Positions 34,316 through 46,830 of a stretch of DNA of 64,000 nt are shown here, piece after piece. Below the pieces are notes generated by a model that ran no database searches, was not told the origin of the DNA, and saw only the letters and a list, made by a program, of their open reading frames with translations. Each line of letters opens with the position of its first letter. The stretch's first letter is position 1. A program made the position numbers and the translations under genes. The DNA comes from Muscardinus avellanarius. Its lineage: Eukaryota; Chordata; Mammalia; Rodentia; Gliridae. The DNA lies in contig OY726558.1 of NCBI GenBank assembly GCA_963383645.1, positions 185,621,634 to 185,685,633 of the forward strand. The letters are read 5' to 3'.

Positions 34316-37300
34316 ATGGCAGAAAACAAAAAGCATATTTCAATAATATCACTTAATGTCAAAGGACTTAACTCACCAATCAAAAGACATAGACTGGCAA
34401 TGTGGATTAGGAAACATAATCCAAACATATGCTGTCTGCAAGAAACTCACCTCACAGCCAAAGACATTCACAGGTTGAAGGTGAAAGGATGGAAAAAGAT
34501 ATACCATGCCACCAGTGACCGAAAAAGAGCAGGGGTAGCAACCCTGATATCCAACAAAACAGACTTTAAAATAAAACACATCAAAAGAGACAAATCAGGG
34601 CACTTCCTTTTATTAAAAGGAACAATACACCAAGAAGATATAATGATAGTAAATATTTATGCCCCAAATGTGGGTGCAACCACATTCGTAAAACAAACCC
34701 TTCTGGACATAAGATCCCAAGTAGACCCAAATACAATAATTCTGGGAGACTTTAATACGCCTCTCACACCACTGGATCGATCTTCGAGGCAAAAGATGAG
34801 TAAAGATGCTTTAGAACTAAAGGAAACCATAAACCAAATGGACCTAATAGACGTTTTCAGAGTATTTCAACCAGGAACTACAGAATACACTTTCTTCTCA
34901 GCAGCCCATGGAACCTTCTCCAAAATAGATCACATCCTGGGACACAAAGAAAATACCAGCAAATTCAAAAAATGTAATATAATCCCATGCATCTTTTCAG
35001 ACCACAATGGAATAAAAGTAGAAATCAACAACAGGAAACTCGAAAGAAAGTATTCAAATTCATGGAGAATGAATGATACACTACTAAATGACGAATGGGT
35101 AAGAGCAGAAATTAGGGAAGAAATAAAGAAATTTATGGAAACAAACGAAAACAGAGACACAACCCACCAAAACCTATGGGACACCATGAAGGCAGTACTA
35201 AGAGGAAAGTTTATCGCATTGAGTGCCCACATAAAAAGGATGGAGAACCACCAAGTAAAGAACCTAATGAAACAACTCAAGGATCTAGAAATTCTGCAAC
35301 AATCCATTCCCAAAGCCAGCAGAAGACGAGAAATCATCAAAATTAGAGCAGAAATAAATGAAATAGAGAACAAAAAAACAATTCAAAGAATCAATAAAAC
35401 AAAAAGTTGGTTCTTTGAAAAGATTAATAGAATTGATAAACCCCTGGCCAACCTAACCAAAAGAAAAAGAGAATCAACTCAAATTACCAAAATTAGAAAT
35501 GAAAAAGGAGATATCACCACTGATAGTGAAGAAATTCAAAACATTATCAGAAACTACTTTAAAAATTTATACTCCAATAGATTTGAAAACCTGGATGAAA
35601 TTGACAGATTTCTAAACACAGTTAACCTTCCTACACTCAACCAAGAGGACATAGCAAGCCTAAACCAACCAATAACAACCAAAGAAATAGAAACGGCAAT
35701 AAAAATTCTTCCACCAAAGAAAAGCCCAGGCCCAGATGGGTTCCCAGCTGAATTCTACAAAACCTTCAGTGAACAACTAATACCAATACTTCATAACACG
35801 TTCCGGGAAATTGAAAGAGATGGAACTCTTCCAAATTCCTTCTATGAGGCCAGTATCACATTAATCCCCAAACCAAATAAAGATACCTCAAGAAAGGAAA
35901 ACTACAGACCAATATCCTTAATGAACATAGATGCAAAAATTCTAAACAAAATACTAGCTATACGCATTCAAAACTATATCAAGAGAATAATTCATCACGA
36001 CCAAGTCGGTTTCATCCCAGAAAAACAAGGCTGGTTCAACATACGCAAATCAATACATGTTATTCACCACATAAATAGAACCAAGAACAAAAACCACATC
36101 ATCATAGCAATAGATGCTGAAAAAGCATTCGACAAAATCCAACACCCATTTATGTTAAAAACACTGCAAAAAATTGGGATAGAAGGAAAGTACTTCAACA
36201 TCATCAAGGCAATATACTGCAAACCCAAAGCCAACATTATATTGAATGGGGAAAAACTGCAAGAATTTCCGCTACAGTCAGGAACAAGACAAGGATGCCC
36301 ACTTTCACCTCTCCTTTTCAATATAGTCCTTGAGACTCTTGCTGCAGCAATCAGACAAGAGAAGGAAATCAAAGGAATCCACATAGGAAGAGAGGAAGTG
36401 AAATTATCCTTATTCGCAGATGACATGATCCTTTACCTGGAAGACCCAAAGAACTCAACCAAAAGACTTCTGGAGCTGATCGACAAATTCGGCAAAGTCG
36501 CAGGTTACAAAATCAACCTAAAGAAATCAGTGGCCTTTCTTTATGCCAACAACGAATCCACAATGAAGGAAACAAAAACAACAATTCCATTCACTATAAC
36601 CTCAAAACCAATAAAATACCTAGGAATAAACCTAACCCAAGATGTAAAAGACCTCTACAACAAAAACTATAAAACATTAAAGAAAGAAATAGAAGAAGAC
36701 CTTGGAAGATGGAAAGATCTCCCGTGCTCATGGATAGGCAGAATAAATATCATCAAAATGGCCATTCTGCCAAAACTGATCTATAGGTTCAATGCAATTC
36801 CCATTAAAATACCAGTGACATTCTTCAGAGACCTAGAAAAATCAATCATGAACTTCATATGGAGAAAGAAAAGACCTAGAATAGCCAAAGCAATTCTCAA
36901 TAACAAGAAACACGCAGGAGGCATTACAATCCCAGACTTCAAACTATACTATAGAGCAATAGTAGTAAAAACAGCATGGTACTGGCACAAAAACAGATAT
37001 ACTGACCAGTGGATTAGAATAGAAGATACAGAAACAAACCCACACATCTTTAGTCAATTAATCTTTGACAAAGGGGCCAAACACATACGCTGGAGAAAAG
37101 ACAGCCTTTTCAACAAGTGGTGCTGGGAGAACTGGCTAGCCATTTGTAAAAAGATGAATCTAAACCCCTATATCTCACCTAACACAGGAATCAACTCAAG
37201 ATGGATCAAAGACTTAGAAATTAGACCTGAGACGGTGAAGTTAGTAGAGGAGAACATAGGTTCAACACTACAACATATTGGCACAGGCAGTAACTTTCTC

Positions 37301-38143
37301 AACAAAACCTCCAAAGCTCAGGAAATTAAAGCAAGAATAAACAAGTGGGATAACATTAAACTAAAAAGTTTCTTCTCATCAAAGGAAACTATCAATAACC
37401 TAAAGAGGAAGCCTACAGAATGGGAAAGGATCTTTACCAGCCACCATTCTGATAGGGGGCTAATATCCAGAGTATACAAAGAGCTCAAAAGGCTCTACAC
37501 CAACAAAACAAACAACCCAATCAAGAAATGGGCAAATGAACTAAATAGACACTTCACAAAAGAAGAGATACAAAGGGCTAATAGATACATGAAAAGATGT
37601 TCTTCATCACTGGCCATCAGGGAGATGCAAATCAAAACTACACTGAGATTCCATCTAACCCCAGTGAGAGTAGCAAGCATAAAGAAATCAAACAACAACA
37701 AATGCTGGCGAGGATGTGGGGAAAGAGGAACTCTTTTACACTGTTGGTGGGAGTGCAAACTAGTTCAGCCACTATGGAGATCTGTGTGGAGATTCCTAAG
37801 AAAGGTGGGAATAGATCCACCATATGATCCAGCTATACCACTCCTGGGTATCTTTCCAAAAGGGTTGAATTCAGAGAAATACAGCAACATATGCATACCT
37901 ATGTTCATAGCAGCACAATTTGTAATAGCCAAAATATGGATCCAACCCAGATCACCATCAACAGATGAATGGATAGCAAAACTGTGGGAAATACACACAA
38001 TGGAATTCTATTCAGCCATAAAGAAGAACAAAATTTTATCATTTGCAAGAAGATGGAAAGCCCTGGAAAGCATCATGTTAAGTGAGATCAGCCAAGCACA
38101 GAAGGAGAAGATACACATGTTTCCTCTAATATGCCCAAACTAG
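34316..38143 (+). CDS. L1 ORF2 protein (endonuclease and reverse transcriptase)
   Basis: ORF2p nicks target DNA and reverse-transcribes L1 RNA at the nick (target-primed reverse transcription). It has 1275 aa, the same as human ORF2p. The N-terminal APE-like endonuclease (about 1-239) shows N14, E43 (CLQETHL), D145 and N147 (GDFNT), D205 and H230 (SDHNG), all at the positions I recall for human. The reverse transcriptase follows, with FADD at 700-703 (D702, D703). The C-terminal cysteine motif is C1130, C1134, H1142 and C1147 (CWRGC...HCWWEC). There is no internal stop or frameshift. The ATG at 34316 follows a 45-nt spacer after ORF1. Translation is presumably by reinitiation as in other L1s, which this sequence does not show. 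Copies A, C and 12224 are related but disrupted. Confidence 0.96.
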   Translation: MAENKKHISIISLNVKGLNSPIKRHRLAMWIRKHNPNICCLQETHLTAKDIHRLKVKGWKKIYHATSDRKRAGVATLISNKTDFKIKHIKRDKSGHFLLLKGTIHQEDIMIVNIYAPNVGATTFVKQTLLDIRSQVDPNTIILGDFNTPLTPLDRSSRQKMSKDALELKETINQMDLIDVFRVFQPGTTEYTFFSAAHGTFSKIDHILGHKENTSKFKKCNIIPCIFSDHNGIKVEINNRKLERKYSNSWRMNDTLLNDEWVRAEIREEIKKFMETNENRDTTHQNLWDTMKAVLRGKFIALSAHIKRMENHQVKNLMKQLKDLEILQQSIPKASRRREIIKIRAEINEIENKKTIQRINKTKSWFFEKINRIDKPLANLTKRKRESTQITKIRNEKGDITTDSEEIQNIIRNYFKNLYSNRFENLDEIDRFLNTVNLPTLNQEDIASLNQPITTKEIETAIKILPPKKSPGPDGFPAEFYKTFSEQLIPILHNTFREIERDGTLPNSFYEASITLIPKPNKDTSRKENYRPISLMNIDAKILNKILAIRIQNYIKRIIHHDQVGFIPEKQGWFNIRKSIHVIHHINRTKNKNHIIIAIDAEKAFDKIQHPFMLKTLQKIGIEGKYFNIIKAIYCKPKANIILNGEKLQEFPLQSGTRQGCPLSPLLFNIVLETLAAAIRQEKEIKGIHIGREEVKLSLFADDMILYLEDPKNSTKRLLELIDKFGKVAGYKINLKKSVAFLYANNESTMKETKTTIPFTITSKPIKYLGINLTQDVKDLYNKNYKTLKKEIEEDLGRWKDLPCSWIGRINIIKMAILPKLIYRFNAIPIKIPVTFFRDLEKSIMNFIWRKKRPRIAKAILNNKKHAGGITIPDFKLYYRAIVVKTAWYWHKNRYTDQWIRIEDTETNPHIFSQLIFDKGAKHIRWRKDSLFNKWCWENWLAICKKMNLNPYISPNTGINSRWIKDLEIRPETVKLVEENIGSTLQHIGTGSNFLNKTSKAQEIKARINKWDNIKLKSFFSSKETINNLKRKPTEWERIFTSHHSDRGLISRVYKELKRLYTNKTNNPIKKWANELNRHFTKEEIQRANRYMKRCSSSLAIREMQIKTTLRFHLTPVRVASIKKSNNNKCWRGCGERGTLLHCWWECKLVQPLWRSVWRFLRKVGIDPPYDPAIPLLGIFPKGLNSEKYSNICIPMFIAAQFVIAKIWIQPRSPSTDEWIAKLWEIHTMEFYSAIKKNKILSFARRWKALESIMLSEISQAQKEKIHMFPLICPN

Positions 38144-38420
38144 AAAACACAAAGGATACCAGTAGGACCCCAGATATTAGAGGGGAAATACTAGCTAAGT
38201 TTTAATGGAAAGATAGGAGAGGAGAAAGGCCGATCTTGATTAAGGAGCATCTTCACCTGAACATGTGTAAAATTATGAATAAGACATGGTTAACCTGGCC
38301 AACCATTGGTGGGGGGGGGGAGAAAACGGGGGCGGGGGGAGAGGGCACCAAATATAGTGTAAATGTATACTATTTATGTTCAATAAAAAAAATTGTTAAA
38401 AAAAAATAAAAAAAAAAAAA
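38144..38420 (+). other. L1 copy B 3'UTR and A-rich tail
   Basis: The 3'UTR carries a G-rich stretch (38308-38345), AATAAA at 38382-38387 and a tail of A runs broken by single T residues. Confidence 0.9.
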
Positions 38421-38436
38421 TAAAACAAATAATGTG
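38421..38436 (+). repeat. 3' target-site duplication of L1 copy B
   Basis: taaaacaaataatgtg matches 31148-31163 exactly. Confidence 0.93.
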
Positions 38437-39355
38437 TAAGAAATCGGCATAATTCATGAAAATTGGGTCAAGGAAACAATAAGATAGCATGCAGAGACTG
38501 GGAGTGATCTGGAAGGATACCTTTATTCTTGGGATTTCACTTGTCTATGATAGTTATTGAGTTTGGGTTTTGCAAGCTTGTCATTTTACACAAAAACAGT
38601 CATGTGTATAGAATTGGAATTGTAAAATTCCTAAGTTAGAAGAAAGAAATCTGATTTCTGATCCTGGAGTTGGCTACTAATTTTCCTTTTTTAAAATTAC
38701 TCTTTTATTGGTACATAATAATTATGCAAGATAGTGGGCTGCCTGTGGCATATTCATACCTGAACATAAATTGATAATTTTCTGATGAAATTTTCTCTCT
38801 GTGAACCACAGTTTATTTATTAGTAAAATCAAGGACGGGGTGTGGTATTCAAACTGTGATCAACAGACACCCATAGTAGCAGAATATCGATATCAAGTAT
38901 ACTGATGAGAATTGTTCCAGGCCACCAGGTCCATCCCCACATAAAACTGAACTCCTCCATTTTTCCCTTCCCTTTAAAATTTTTTTCTCATTCACATCTT
39001 TTAACCCTGGACTTTGATAAATGACTGAGTCAATGAATGAATGAACAAATGTTTCTTATTGGTTCTAAGATGCCATTGGGAACATCATTGTAAGCCTAAT
39101 TGTTGCCCTTCATGTGCAAAAATATGTATACTGGCTACCCCCCAAAGGGTCCTTAATCTATTTTAAAGAATTGAGTTCTTCTCATTAGCTAGATTATTAT
39201 AAAGAATCAAGCTTTATTCCAAATGCCTTACCTCATTGAATAGCAGTAGCTTTAAGCAATTAATTCCAACACAAAATAGTAATGTAGTGGGGAAAAATTT
39301 GGATCTATTCTTTTCTTTCTCTCCTTTTTTTTTCTTTGACTTTTTTTTTTTTCTT
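38437..39355. other. Unassigned sequence with a short L1 3'UTR trace
   Basis: A short stretch near 38690-38775 resembles reverse-oriented old L1 3'UTR. No gene was seen. Confidence 0.35.
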
Positions 39356-39357
39356 CT

Positions 39358-39422
39358 TGTGTGTGTGGTGGTACTGGGTATTGAACCCAGGGGCATTCTC
39401 CCTCTGAGCTATGCCCCCCCCA
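39358..39422 (-). repeat. ID-type SINE fragment
   Basis: 'gtggtactgggtattgaacc / caggggcattctccctctga / gctatgcc' is the reverse-oriented ID-like end, without the B1-like half. Confidence 0.7.
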
Positions 39423-39476
39423 GTGGGTAAATAAGTTATTAAAAATGAAACTCTATGTGAAAGTCATTTACAATTA

Positions 39477-39697
39477 CTTTTTTAAATCGTTTTTTTTTGG
39501 GGGGGGGGAATGGAACCCAGAGGCATTCTACCTCCGAGTACACCCCCAGCCCTATTTTTTATTCTTTATTTTGAAACAGGGTCTCACTGAGTTGCAGAGG
39601 GTCTCACTAAATAGCTGAGGCTGTCTGTGAATCGTGATCCTCAGATCTCAGCCTCCCGAATGCTGGGACTACAAGCGTGCGCCACCCCGCCCAGCTC
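39477..39697 (-). repeat. Composite SINE with 14-bp target-site duplication
   Basis: gtcatttacaatta occurs at 39463-39476 and 39698-39711. The tail has a T8/G10 run where a poly(A) would be expected. Confidence 0.9.
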
Positions 39698-39711
39698 GTC
39701 ATTTACAATTA

Positions 39712-40350
39712 TGGTGTATGTGTTGTTATAATTGTCCTTCTCCATTACAGAGAAGGCCTGGTGGATGTGTGTTAGTGTACACTAAAGCCCCCCTGTGGTC
39801 AGCAACACCACCAGGTCGCTGTGAAAGGCCTGTGTAATGCCTAGCACACGCAGCAGGAACAGAGCAGATACTTCTCTTTTACTGGAGCATCTTCCAAAGG
39901 TTCTGTGTATACAGCAATGAGGTGTCTCTCCTTGAATATAAATTCTAATCATAGCTGGACTGTGGGGTCCGGGGGCTTAGAAATGACAGCAATACTAGGA
40001 AAAGGTGCTGCTAATGAAATATCCTAAAATGTCTATGAAATGGCCCTGATAGAAACTTTAAAAGGTACACGAATTCAGTTATTATAATAAAGATAATCAC
40101 TTTACATTTACATAGCACTTTGCAACAAAATGAATTTCAAGGCAATTTGGCAAGCAGTTTTACAAAGGATCACTTGGCTGAGTCCCAAAGAGAGTCTTCT
40201 GGGGTGGAGCTCTGCATCTGCTCTCACTGCATTGAGACACCACAGAGCTGGCTGATGTGTCCGCACAGAACTGCATGCTAGGAGGACCTGAGGGTCCTGC
40301 ACTTTCTTTTCTTAGGATGCCTGTTTTTCTTCATTCAGGGCACTCTCGAT
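39712..40350. other. Unassigned sequence
   Basis: No gene or known repeat was recognised. Confidence 0.4.
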
Positions 40351-40355
40351 CGCTC

Positions 40356-40407
40356 GCTCTCTCTCCCTCCCTCCCTCCCTCCCTCCCTCCCTCCCTCCCT
40401 CTCTCTC
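40356..40407 (+). repeat. (CT)n / (CCCT)n microsatellite
   Basis: This is a pyrimidine tandem repeat of about 50 nt. Confidence 0.95.
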
Positions 40408-40579
40408 AGGTAAATAGTGCTGCCATTTCTGAGCAGGAATATGGGAGTAGGTTTTCTGGTCCTCTTAGAACAGGCATATTACCCAACTTAGAAAGTAAAA
40501 ATAGGCAGAGTAATTGATTTTGTGCCCAGAGGACAACCTAAGTCATTACTAATTCAATCCAGCAAACATCTATTAAACA

Positions 40580-40720
40580 CCCCGGGCAAGTTTCTTAAAC
40601 TCTCTAAACCTCAGTTTCCTCACTTGAAAAGTTTTTTTCCTCAGAGGTTATTAGGAGGATTAAATGAAGAACAAGTGTAAAGTACTTAGTATATAGCACA
40701 CTGCACATCACCTTACCTAG
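40580..40720 (+). repeat. MIR element
   Basis: The order 'caagtttcttaaactctcta', 'aacctcagtttcctcacttg', 'aggattaaatgaagaacaag' and 'taaagtacttagtatatagc' follows the MIR consensus. Confidence 0.75.
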
Positions 40721-40923
40721 CATTATCTTTAGTGTCATTCAACCTATTTTTCTATGGCCAATATCAGTAGGTATAAATGAAACAAGGTAGTTATAATTTT
40801 TTAAAGTTTTTCTTTAAATATTCTTTTGCATATTTTACACATATAAATATCTTCAACAATGCCATCAAACCTCTTTTATAAATCAAGATACTTGTTCAAA
40901 ATTGATCTCATTGAAAGATATTT

Positions 40924-41190
40924 TGGCGCGTCCCCTTGTCGCACAGAGACACGCGGAGATCCATTATATGATATGGATGCCTTTATTCGTGGGAAGTCTG
41001 CCGCCAACCCCAGCGTGGTGGGGGAGAGTGTGTCTCTTTGTCTCTCTCGGGCTCGTCCCCGAACTCTGAACTAGCTTCTTCCTGACCGGAGGTGTGGTCC
41101 CCTCTCGGAATCACTGGGCTCCGCCTCCTAGCTTCCGGCCCTGCCCCTTGTGGGGCAGGGCCAGCTCGAACCTTTCACTCATCAAGTCAT
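40924..41190 (-). repeat. ERV2/IAP-like LTR fragment, CpG-rich
   Basis: On the reverse strand the segment is GC-rich, contains 'acgaataaaggcatccatat' (an AATAAA near 40982-40995) and ends 'gtgcgacaaggggacgcgcc', the layout of the R/U5 end of a class-II-type LTR. No internal retroviral sequence and no duplicated flank was found. It may be a solo or partial LTR. Confidence 0.5.
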
Positions 41191-41890
41191 GTTTATTCAA
41201 AATCATTATATGAATCAAGGCCTTATTGACATTGTGTGTAGGAGGATGGTTAGAATATAATGAGTGAGTAAGAATGTTACTGCACTGCACAGGCTTAGAG
41301 ATGCGTAGCATGCCCATTCTCCAAACTGTTGTGCCATTTCATGGCACAGTGGAAAGAAACCAAAGAAAATGGAAAAAGGACCAATGCTGATTGCTGGATT
41401 CACAAATAGCATGTTATGCACATGAATGAAAAGGAGCAGATGATTTTATTAAAATGTATGTTTTAGTAAGTCAAAGTAAGTGAACTATTCAGAAAAACTA
41501 CACTGGATGGAGTTAAAAAGGTATGAAAAGTATGGAAGATTTTTATTCAGAGAGAGAGGACATTGCAGTGGGAGAGAGATTAAATTCGACTCCACTGAAG
41601 TGAAAAGAGGCAGAGGTTTTAAGCAGTGGGCTGAGCTATTGAAGAAGTGCTGGAGGAGTTCAGGGGGAGGTAGGTCAATGTGATTAAGCCATCTGTGTTT
41701 GCTAATTTAAGTTAGGCTTATTGAAGCTAGTCTCTTACACTCCCACAGAGCCTGGGAAATAGGGGCTCTATCTTTTTCGTTGATTACTTTTCAAAAGGAT
41801 GGCTTGCAGGTTCTGGAGAAAGACATTCCTAGGTGGTAAAACTGGCAAGATGCTGGGAGAAGAGTTACATCTCAATAGGGCTATCTTAAT
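41191..41890. other. Unassigned sequence
   Basis: No gene or known repeat was recognised. Confidence 0.4.
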
Positions 41891-41894
41891 GTTT

Positions 41895-42245
41895 TGTATT
41901 GATCTGATAGAATACCTGGTGCTGGGCAATATATAAGGAAAAGAGGTTTCTTTGGCTCACGATTCTGATGGCCAGAAAGTCCAAACAGCACGGAGCCAGT
42001 GTCTGGCACAGGCTTCCTGGCTTCCTCACAACATCATAGAGAAGTGGAACGCGTAGCAGGAGAGTGTAAAGGTGCAGAGGGGAGGTGCCAGGCTTTATGA
42101 CAGCCTGTTTCTGGGTCGTTCTGAGGGTGCTCCCCCAGGGCCTCATTATCTCCCTCAAGTCTTTAACACCTCAATATCATCACATTGGAGAATTTAGCCC
42201 CAAAATGAGTTTTGTCAGGCACAAACCATATTCAAACCATATCAG
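41895..42245 (-). repeat. MaLR-type LTR (THE1/MST-like)
   Basis: It contains 'atataaggaaaagaggtttc' with 'tttggctcacgattctgatg', then 'cctcaatatcatcacattgg', ending 'ttcaaaccatatcagg'. The element is in reverse orientation and resembles a mammalian MaLR LTR. Confidence 0.6.
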
Positions 42246-42764
42246 GGCCAGAGAAAGAATTTACAATTATAAATTCTTCTACTAGAAATAACTAAGAGTC
42301 ATTCATATAATGACTATATTCAAACAACTGACTATAGCATCTATAGTCAGTAAGAAGCCTGACTAAAATTTATTCAAGCAGAGGGGAACATGAAAGTCAT
42401 CTTGGTCAATACCCTTCCACGGAATTTGGTCAACCCAGATCTCCAGAATTTTCTTAGCACAGAAAAAGGAGTCAAAATGTGTTACCAAAAGAATATTAAG
42501 TTACTTTATTCTGCCTATTAAGCAAGAAACTGGGAAAAAGAAGCTACCAGATAAATGTATTGGCAGAAGTTGTTAGTTAGATCTCAGTATTACCTTGGAT
42601 TGATCTTAAGTCATTCTAGAAATTCATCTCCCTTTTCTATGCTAGAACATATTTCTATTACAAATGAATTATCAATATATGAGAGAGGCATACTTATAGC
42701 AATGATATAAAAGCGAGGAGAATTAATAAAGCATATTCAACACGGGAGTTGGTAGAGACCGAAC

Positions 42765-43245
42765 TGGGTAGCCAGGTGTCTGTCAACAGATAAATGGATA
42801 AGAAAAATGTGCTATGTACATACTATGGGATTTTACTCAGCCATAAAGAAGAAAATTATGTCGTTTATAGGAAAATGGATGGAACTAGGGAATATTATGC
42901 TCACTGAGATCAACCACTCTCAGAAAGTTGAGTGGTATATTTTCTCTCATTTGTGGGATCTAGAGAGAAAATAGCATAAGAAATTCTTAAAAATGCAGAG
43001 AGAGAGACTTGTACAGTAGTTTAAGTAGGTTAGAGGAGAGAGTTAGGAAGAAGAGGAAGGACTCTAGAAGGAAATAGTCCAAATAATACTATGGAATTAT
43101 GTATATGGATTATTCTCAATCTCACTAACTCATGTGGGGAGGGCAGAGGGCAGTTTGGGTGAGAAGAGCTGTGTGCATGTAGGTTTTTACACATCGAACC
43201 TCACTATGACATATAATTGCAATGCACAATTTTTAAAAAGCAAAA
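42765..43245 (+). mobile_element. Old L1 3' end
   Basis: ORF2 C-terminal remnants ('atgggattttactcagccat / aaagaagaaaattatgtc', 'ggaactagggaatattatgc') are followed by 3'UTR to the A-rich end near 43245. It is diverged, with several frame breaks. Confidence 0.75.
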
Positions 43246-45725
43246 AGAATGGCATAAATGTTTGTGCAAGCCCCGAATTCTGTTGATGGTTCTTATAATA
43301 TGTAAAGACATATCACATCTTACATTTTTAGCCAAAGACGTTGGTCTATAATTAATGGAAACCCTGAATCAGGCACATAGAAGACAAAGGCACTTTGTAT
43401 AGCTTGATCCTATGTTATCTCAACTGAGCCTGAAAATATCCTGCTGAAGACTGAAAAAGGGAAAAGGCCAATTATAAAGTGCTTTAATTTCTTCTAAATG
43501 GCTTTGCAAAGCACTAATGAAAAATCACTTTCAATGGACATTTGGCAGGATCCCGCCATTGTTTCAGATTCAGACAGTTAAACGAAATCAACAGAAACAC
43601 AGTCGCCTTGAAAGAGGCGAAAATTGACCAAAGAAAAAGTGATTAATTCACATCTAGCTGTGAATGAGAACAGTCCGAAGCCCAGCTAACAAAGCCACAC
43701 GCTCCTTTCCCAGCGTTAGCAGCCATGGTCAATATGGAGCTACTGTGAGGAAGAAGCAGTTGTGTGCTCTACGATGCTGGCAACCGCAGTCAATAAAGTG
43801 TAATTGGAACCTGCCAAGAAGGTAGCGTGCTGAAGGTGTATTTAAGCAGAAACTTAGATGCTGAACTGTTGGCATAAAAACTGAGCACATAGGGTAATTA
43901 TAAGTTGGAGAACTTTAAAAGTTTGGACGTTGTAAATCTGCCTTGTGAATGACTAACACAGCTGGAACATGATGCCTGCAGTCCATAGCGCTCAGTCAGA
44001 GCAGAGGAAGAAATGTCAACAATACAAGAGGAGCGTTGCACTTAGCGATTAGAGGGAGGGTTGAGCGAGGAGGACTATGATGAGATAAAGAAATGATTTC
44101 GTATCATTTGGGTTTCCCTCCTCAAATGATACAGGAGTGAAATAAGACATTTTATGTCAATAAACAGGCATTGTATTATTTTATACCTGTTAGGCATTTA
44201 TCCTACCATCAGATAGCCTACTATTTAATTTCAATTTTCTTGACACTCAAGATGATATGATGTTACAAAGAGAATTCAGGTGAGAAGCACTGAATTTAGT
44301 CCAACCACTGTGGATGGGCAAGTAGAGGAAAAGAGAGGTTGCTTCTAGTGGTTATAGACATTTTGGTCATCATAATTATCCCAGAGCAAGGCTCTAAATC
44401 CGGGGGCTTTCAGAGAAGCACTGTGTGCCTTTCTTTGGCAAGTCTCACTTTGGAAGCTGGAAAGAAAGAAATCTGCATATCTGAGATTTGCCCCATTCTG
44501 AGAACCAACAGATTTCCCTTGAAAGGTGTTTTTGTTGAAAGAATACACTTCCCTGCTAATAGTACACGTTCAAGGATACAGACTGATTAATGGACAAGTT
44601 TGTTAAGTAGAGTAAATAAAGTAATGCCTACCATCACTTTCTTCTATTTAACTTAGTATGTCATTGGCAAAATGGCATTCATCATTCTAGCATTTCTGTA
44701 GAGCAATCTCAATTTCCCTCTATGTCGTTTTGCTGACAGATTGGGCCCTGGTCTATAATGAATGCTGCTTTGAGAGGAAATTTTTATCTATAAATCAAAT
44801 AAATTTGACATGTGTTGGTATAGAGAAAGCTCAGAAAACTCATTTGTACATTTTTCTCTTATTTGCATCTCGATTTGATTCAGGTAATTAAAGGGATAAT
44901 CACATGCGACACTGAACAGGTAATATGAGTGACTAGCTTGCCGGCTGATACTTAGCAAGGCTGGCTTGCAGTGATGAGCCCAGCCAGGGCTCTGCTCTAA
45001 CTCCTCTACCCTGTCTCCATATCTGAAAATGCAAGGGCTGGATCAGCAAATTGACAAGAAGCACTTGGATCATACTGGAGCATGTAGATGAACCTTCAGT
45101 TGAACATACTTCATGTTTTTATTTTAAAGAACACGAGCCTATAGTGTTCAAATAACTGGTCTTGAAATGTATCTTTTGAAGGTATTTATTGTACTTCCTA
45201 TTACTGAATTTATGGATAAGGAACTGAAGTCAAGTTTTAAATGAAAACTTTTCATGTGCAGTTTGACTTCTTACTCTGGCGCAACGTAAAATGTCAATAA
45301 CCAGAAGGATCAAAGTCAGGCTTAAGGTTTCATACAAGGCACAGTGACCTATTGCTCTTTAAATCTGAGCAGACATTAGAAGCACATGAACAAATGCCTC
45401 GTGGAGCCCAATTAGAAGGGAAAATTGAATAGAGATTTAAGGAGGCATGGGAAAGGACTTCGAAATTTCAAGAACACGGAATTGCCTTTTATTAAGAGTG
45501 ATCTACGTAGATAGGATTCTTTGCCTCCACTTTAGAAAACCAATTCGTAAAACTGTGTCCCAGTTTACTTGCATTTTATTCTGTCAACCTTCAGAGTTTA
45601 TGAAGGCGATTTCAGGCTTCCACTGATAATATTTGTAGCAAGTTTTTCAATGATGTCATGACATAGAAACCTCTTTGATATCTAGAGCTGTCTAGATTAG
45701 TCTGAACTAATTTCTGGTTCTCATT
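43246..45725. other. Apparently unique sequence, repeat-poor
   Basis: About 2.5 kb holds no SINE or L1 that I can see, which is unusual here. No reading frame looks like a real exon. Confidence 0.45.
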
Positions 45726-45726
45726 T

Positions 45727-45934
45727 TTTTGGGGTGGGGCAGGGGGATTGAACTCAAGGGCATTCTACTTCTAAGCTATGCCCCTAGCCTTATTTTATTT
45801 TTTATTTTGAAACAGGGTCTCATTGAGTTGTGGAGGGCCTCGCTCTATCACTGAGGGTAGCCTTGAACCTGCAATCCTCCCATCTCAGCCTTGCAGGCAC
45901 TTGGATTACAAGCATATGCCACCATACCTGGCTT
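45727..45934 (-). repeat. Composite SINE
   Basis: Both halves are readable in reverse orientation, ending 'ccaccatacctggct'. Confidence 0.88.
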
Positions 45935-46830
45935 AGGTTCATGTCTTGAAAGCTTTTCTCTGCTTTTAAAGTACAGAATCATTCTATGCTGGAGTGTTAG
46001 CAAGTTTGGAATCATGAATATAGTGACATTGTCTAGAGGGAAAATGTATCAGGACACATGTATTCTCTCCTTAGTTGTGCAACTAATTGAGTAGTGACAT
46101 GACACAAACAAATCACTTTAATTCCCAAGACTTCCTTGTCTCAAATCCCCTTGCCCCCATACTCTGTGCAGTAGACCTGTATTCTCAACTATTGTTCAGA
46201 ATATGCAGGTACTAAAATGAGTTCTTGAAGATGAAACTAGTTTATTACTTGATTCCCACCCCGTCTACCCAGCTTATCTATGTTTGCCTCTTCCAATGTC
46301 ATTTTCTCAAGGAAAACTGCACAGCCTCTCAAAACAAGTCATTTTCCAAGGTTGTGATTTATTTCTACGTGTTTAAATTAGATCGGTTATTTTTTTCAAT
46401 AATCTCCAATATTCCATGCTTTAAAAGCAGAGTGGTGCTGAGTACTTCAATTTAGAAATGCAAATGATATCGAAACTCCTCCTTTCCTAAGGGCATAAAG
46501 ATATTAACCACCCACTTGTTTATTGGCTCCAGTTAATAGCTACAGTAAGTGAACATGACAGATAGCAATATAATTTTGTGTTTTAAAATTTTTATATAGA
46601 TAAAGCTAGTGTGTTCAGCCAGAATCCCCATTAAAATAACCATGTCAGACACATACCTCTCAAAAGCAAAATCATGTTTCTTTGAGCTTATTCTAATTCT
46701 ACTGACATAGAAGTAGGTTAAAATACATAATCTGATTTTTTTCCCAGAGACATAAATAAATTTATTTAGGGAAGTAAGAAATACACATTCAAGGGAGAAT
46801 ATGGGCCATTTCAGAAATAAAAGAGAAAGA
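45935..46830. other. Unassigned sequence
   Basis: No gene or known repeat was recognised. Confidence 0.4.

Larger units (their letters stand above)
31164..38420 (+). mobile_element. Full-length, apparently intact L1 copy B
   Basis: The element is 7,257 bp between perfect 16-bp duplications: 5'UTR 31164-33292, ORF1 33293-34270, a 45-nt spacer, ORF2 34316-38143, 3'UTR 38144-38400 and an A-rich tail to 38420. Both proteins are open from start to stop. No inversion or deletion was seen, and the 5' end begins with a YY1-like motif as at known full-length L1s. These are the marks of a recent insertion that may still be mobile, but activity cannot be inferred from sequence alone. Confidence 0.95.

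Noticed and set aside
34316..38143. The 1275-aa frame as a host gene
   Set aside because: It has the order and catalytic residues of L1 ORF2 and lies in a complete L1 with its own duplication and tail.
21960..38420. Copies A and B as a segmental (tandem) duplication
   Set aside because: The outer flanks and target-site duplications differ (aaatttagtttgctcct versus taaaacaaataatgtg), and the copies have different 5' ends and tails. Independent insertions explain this better.
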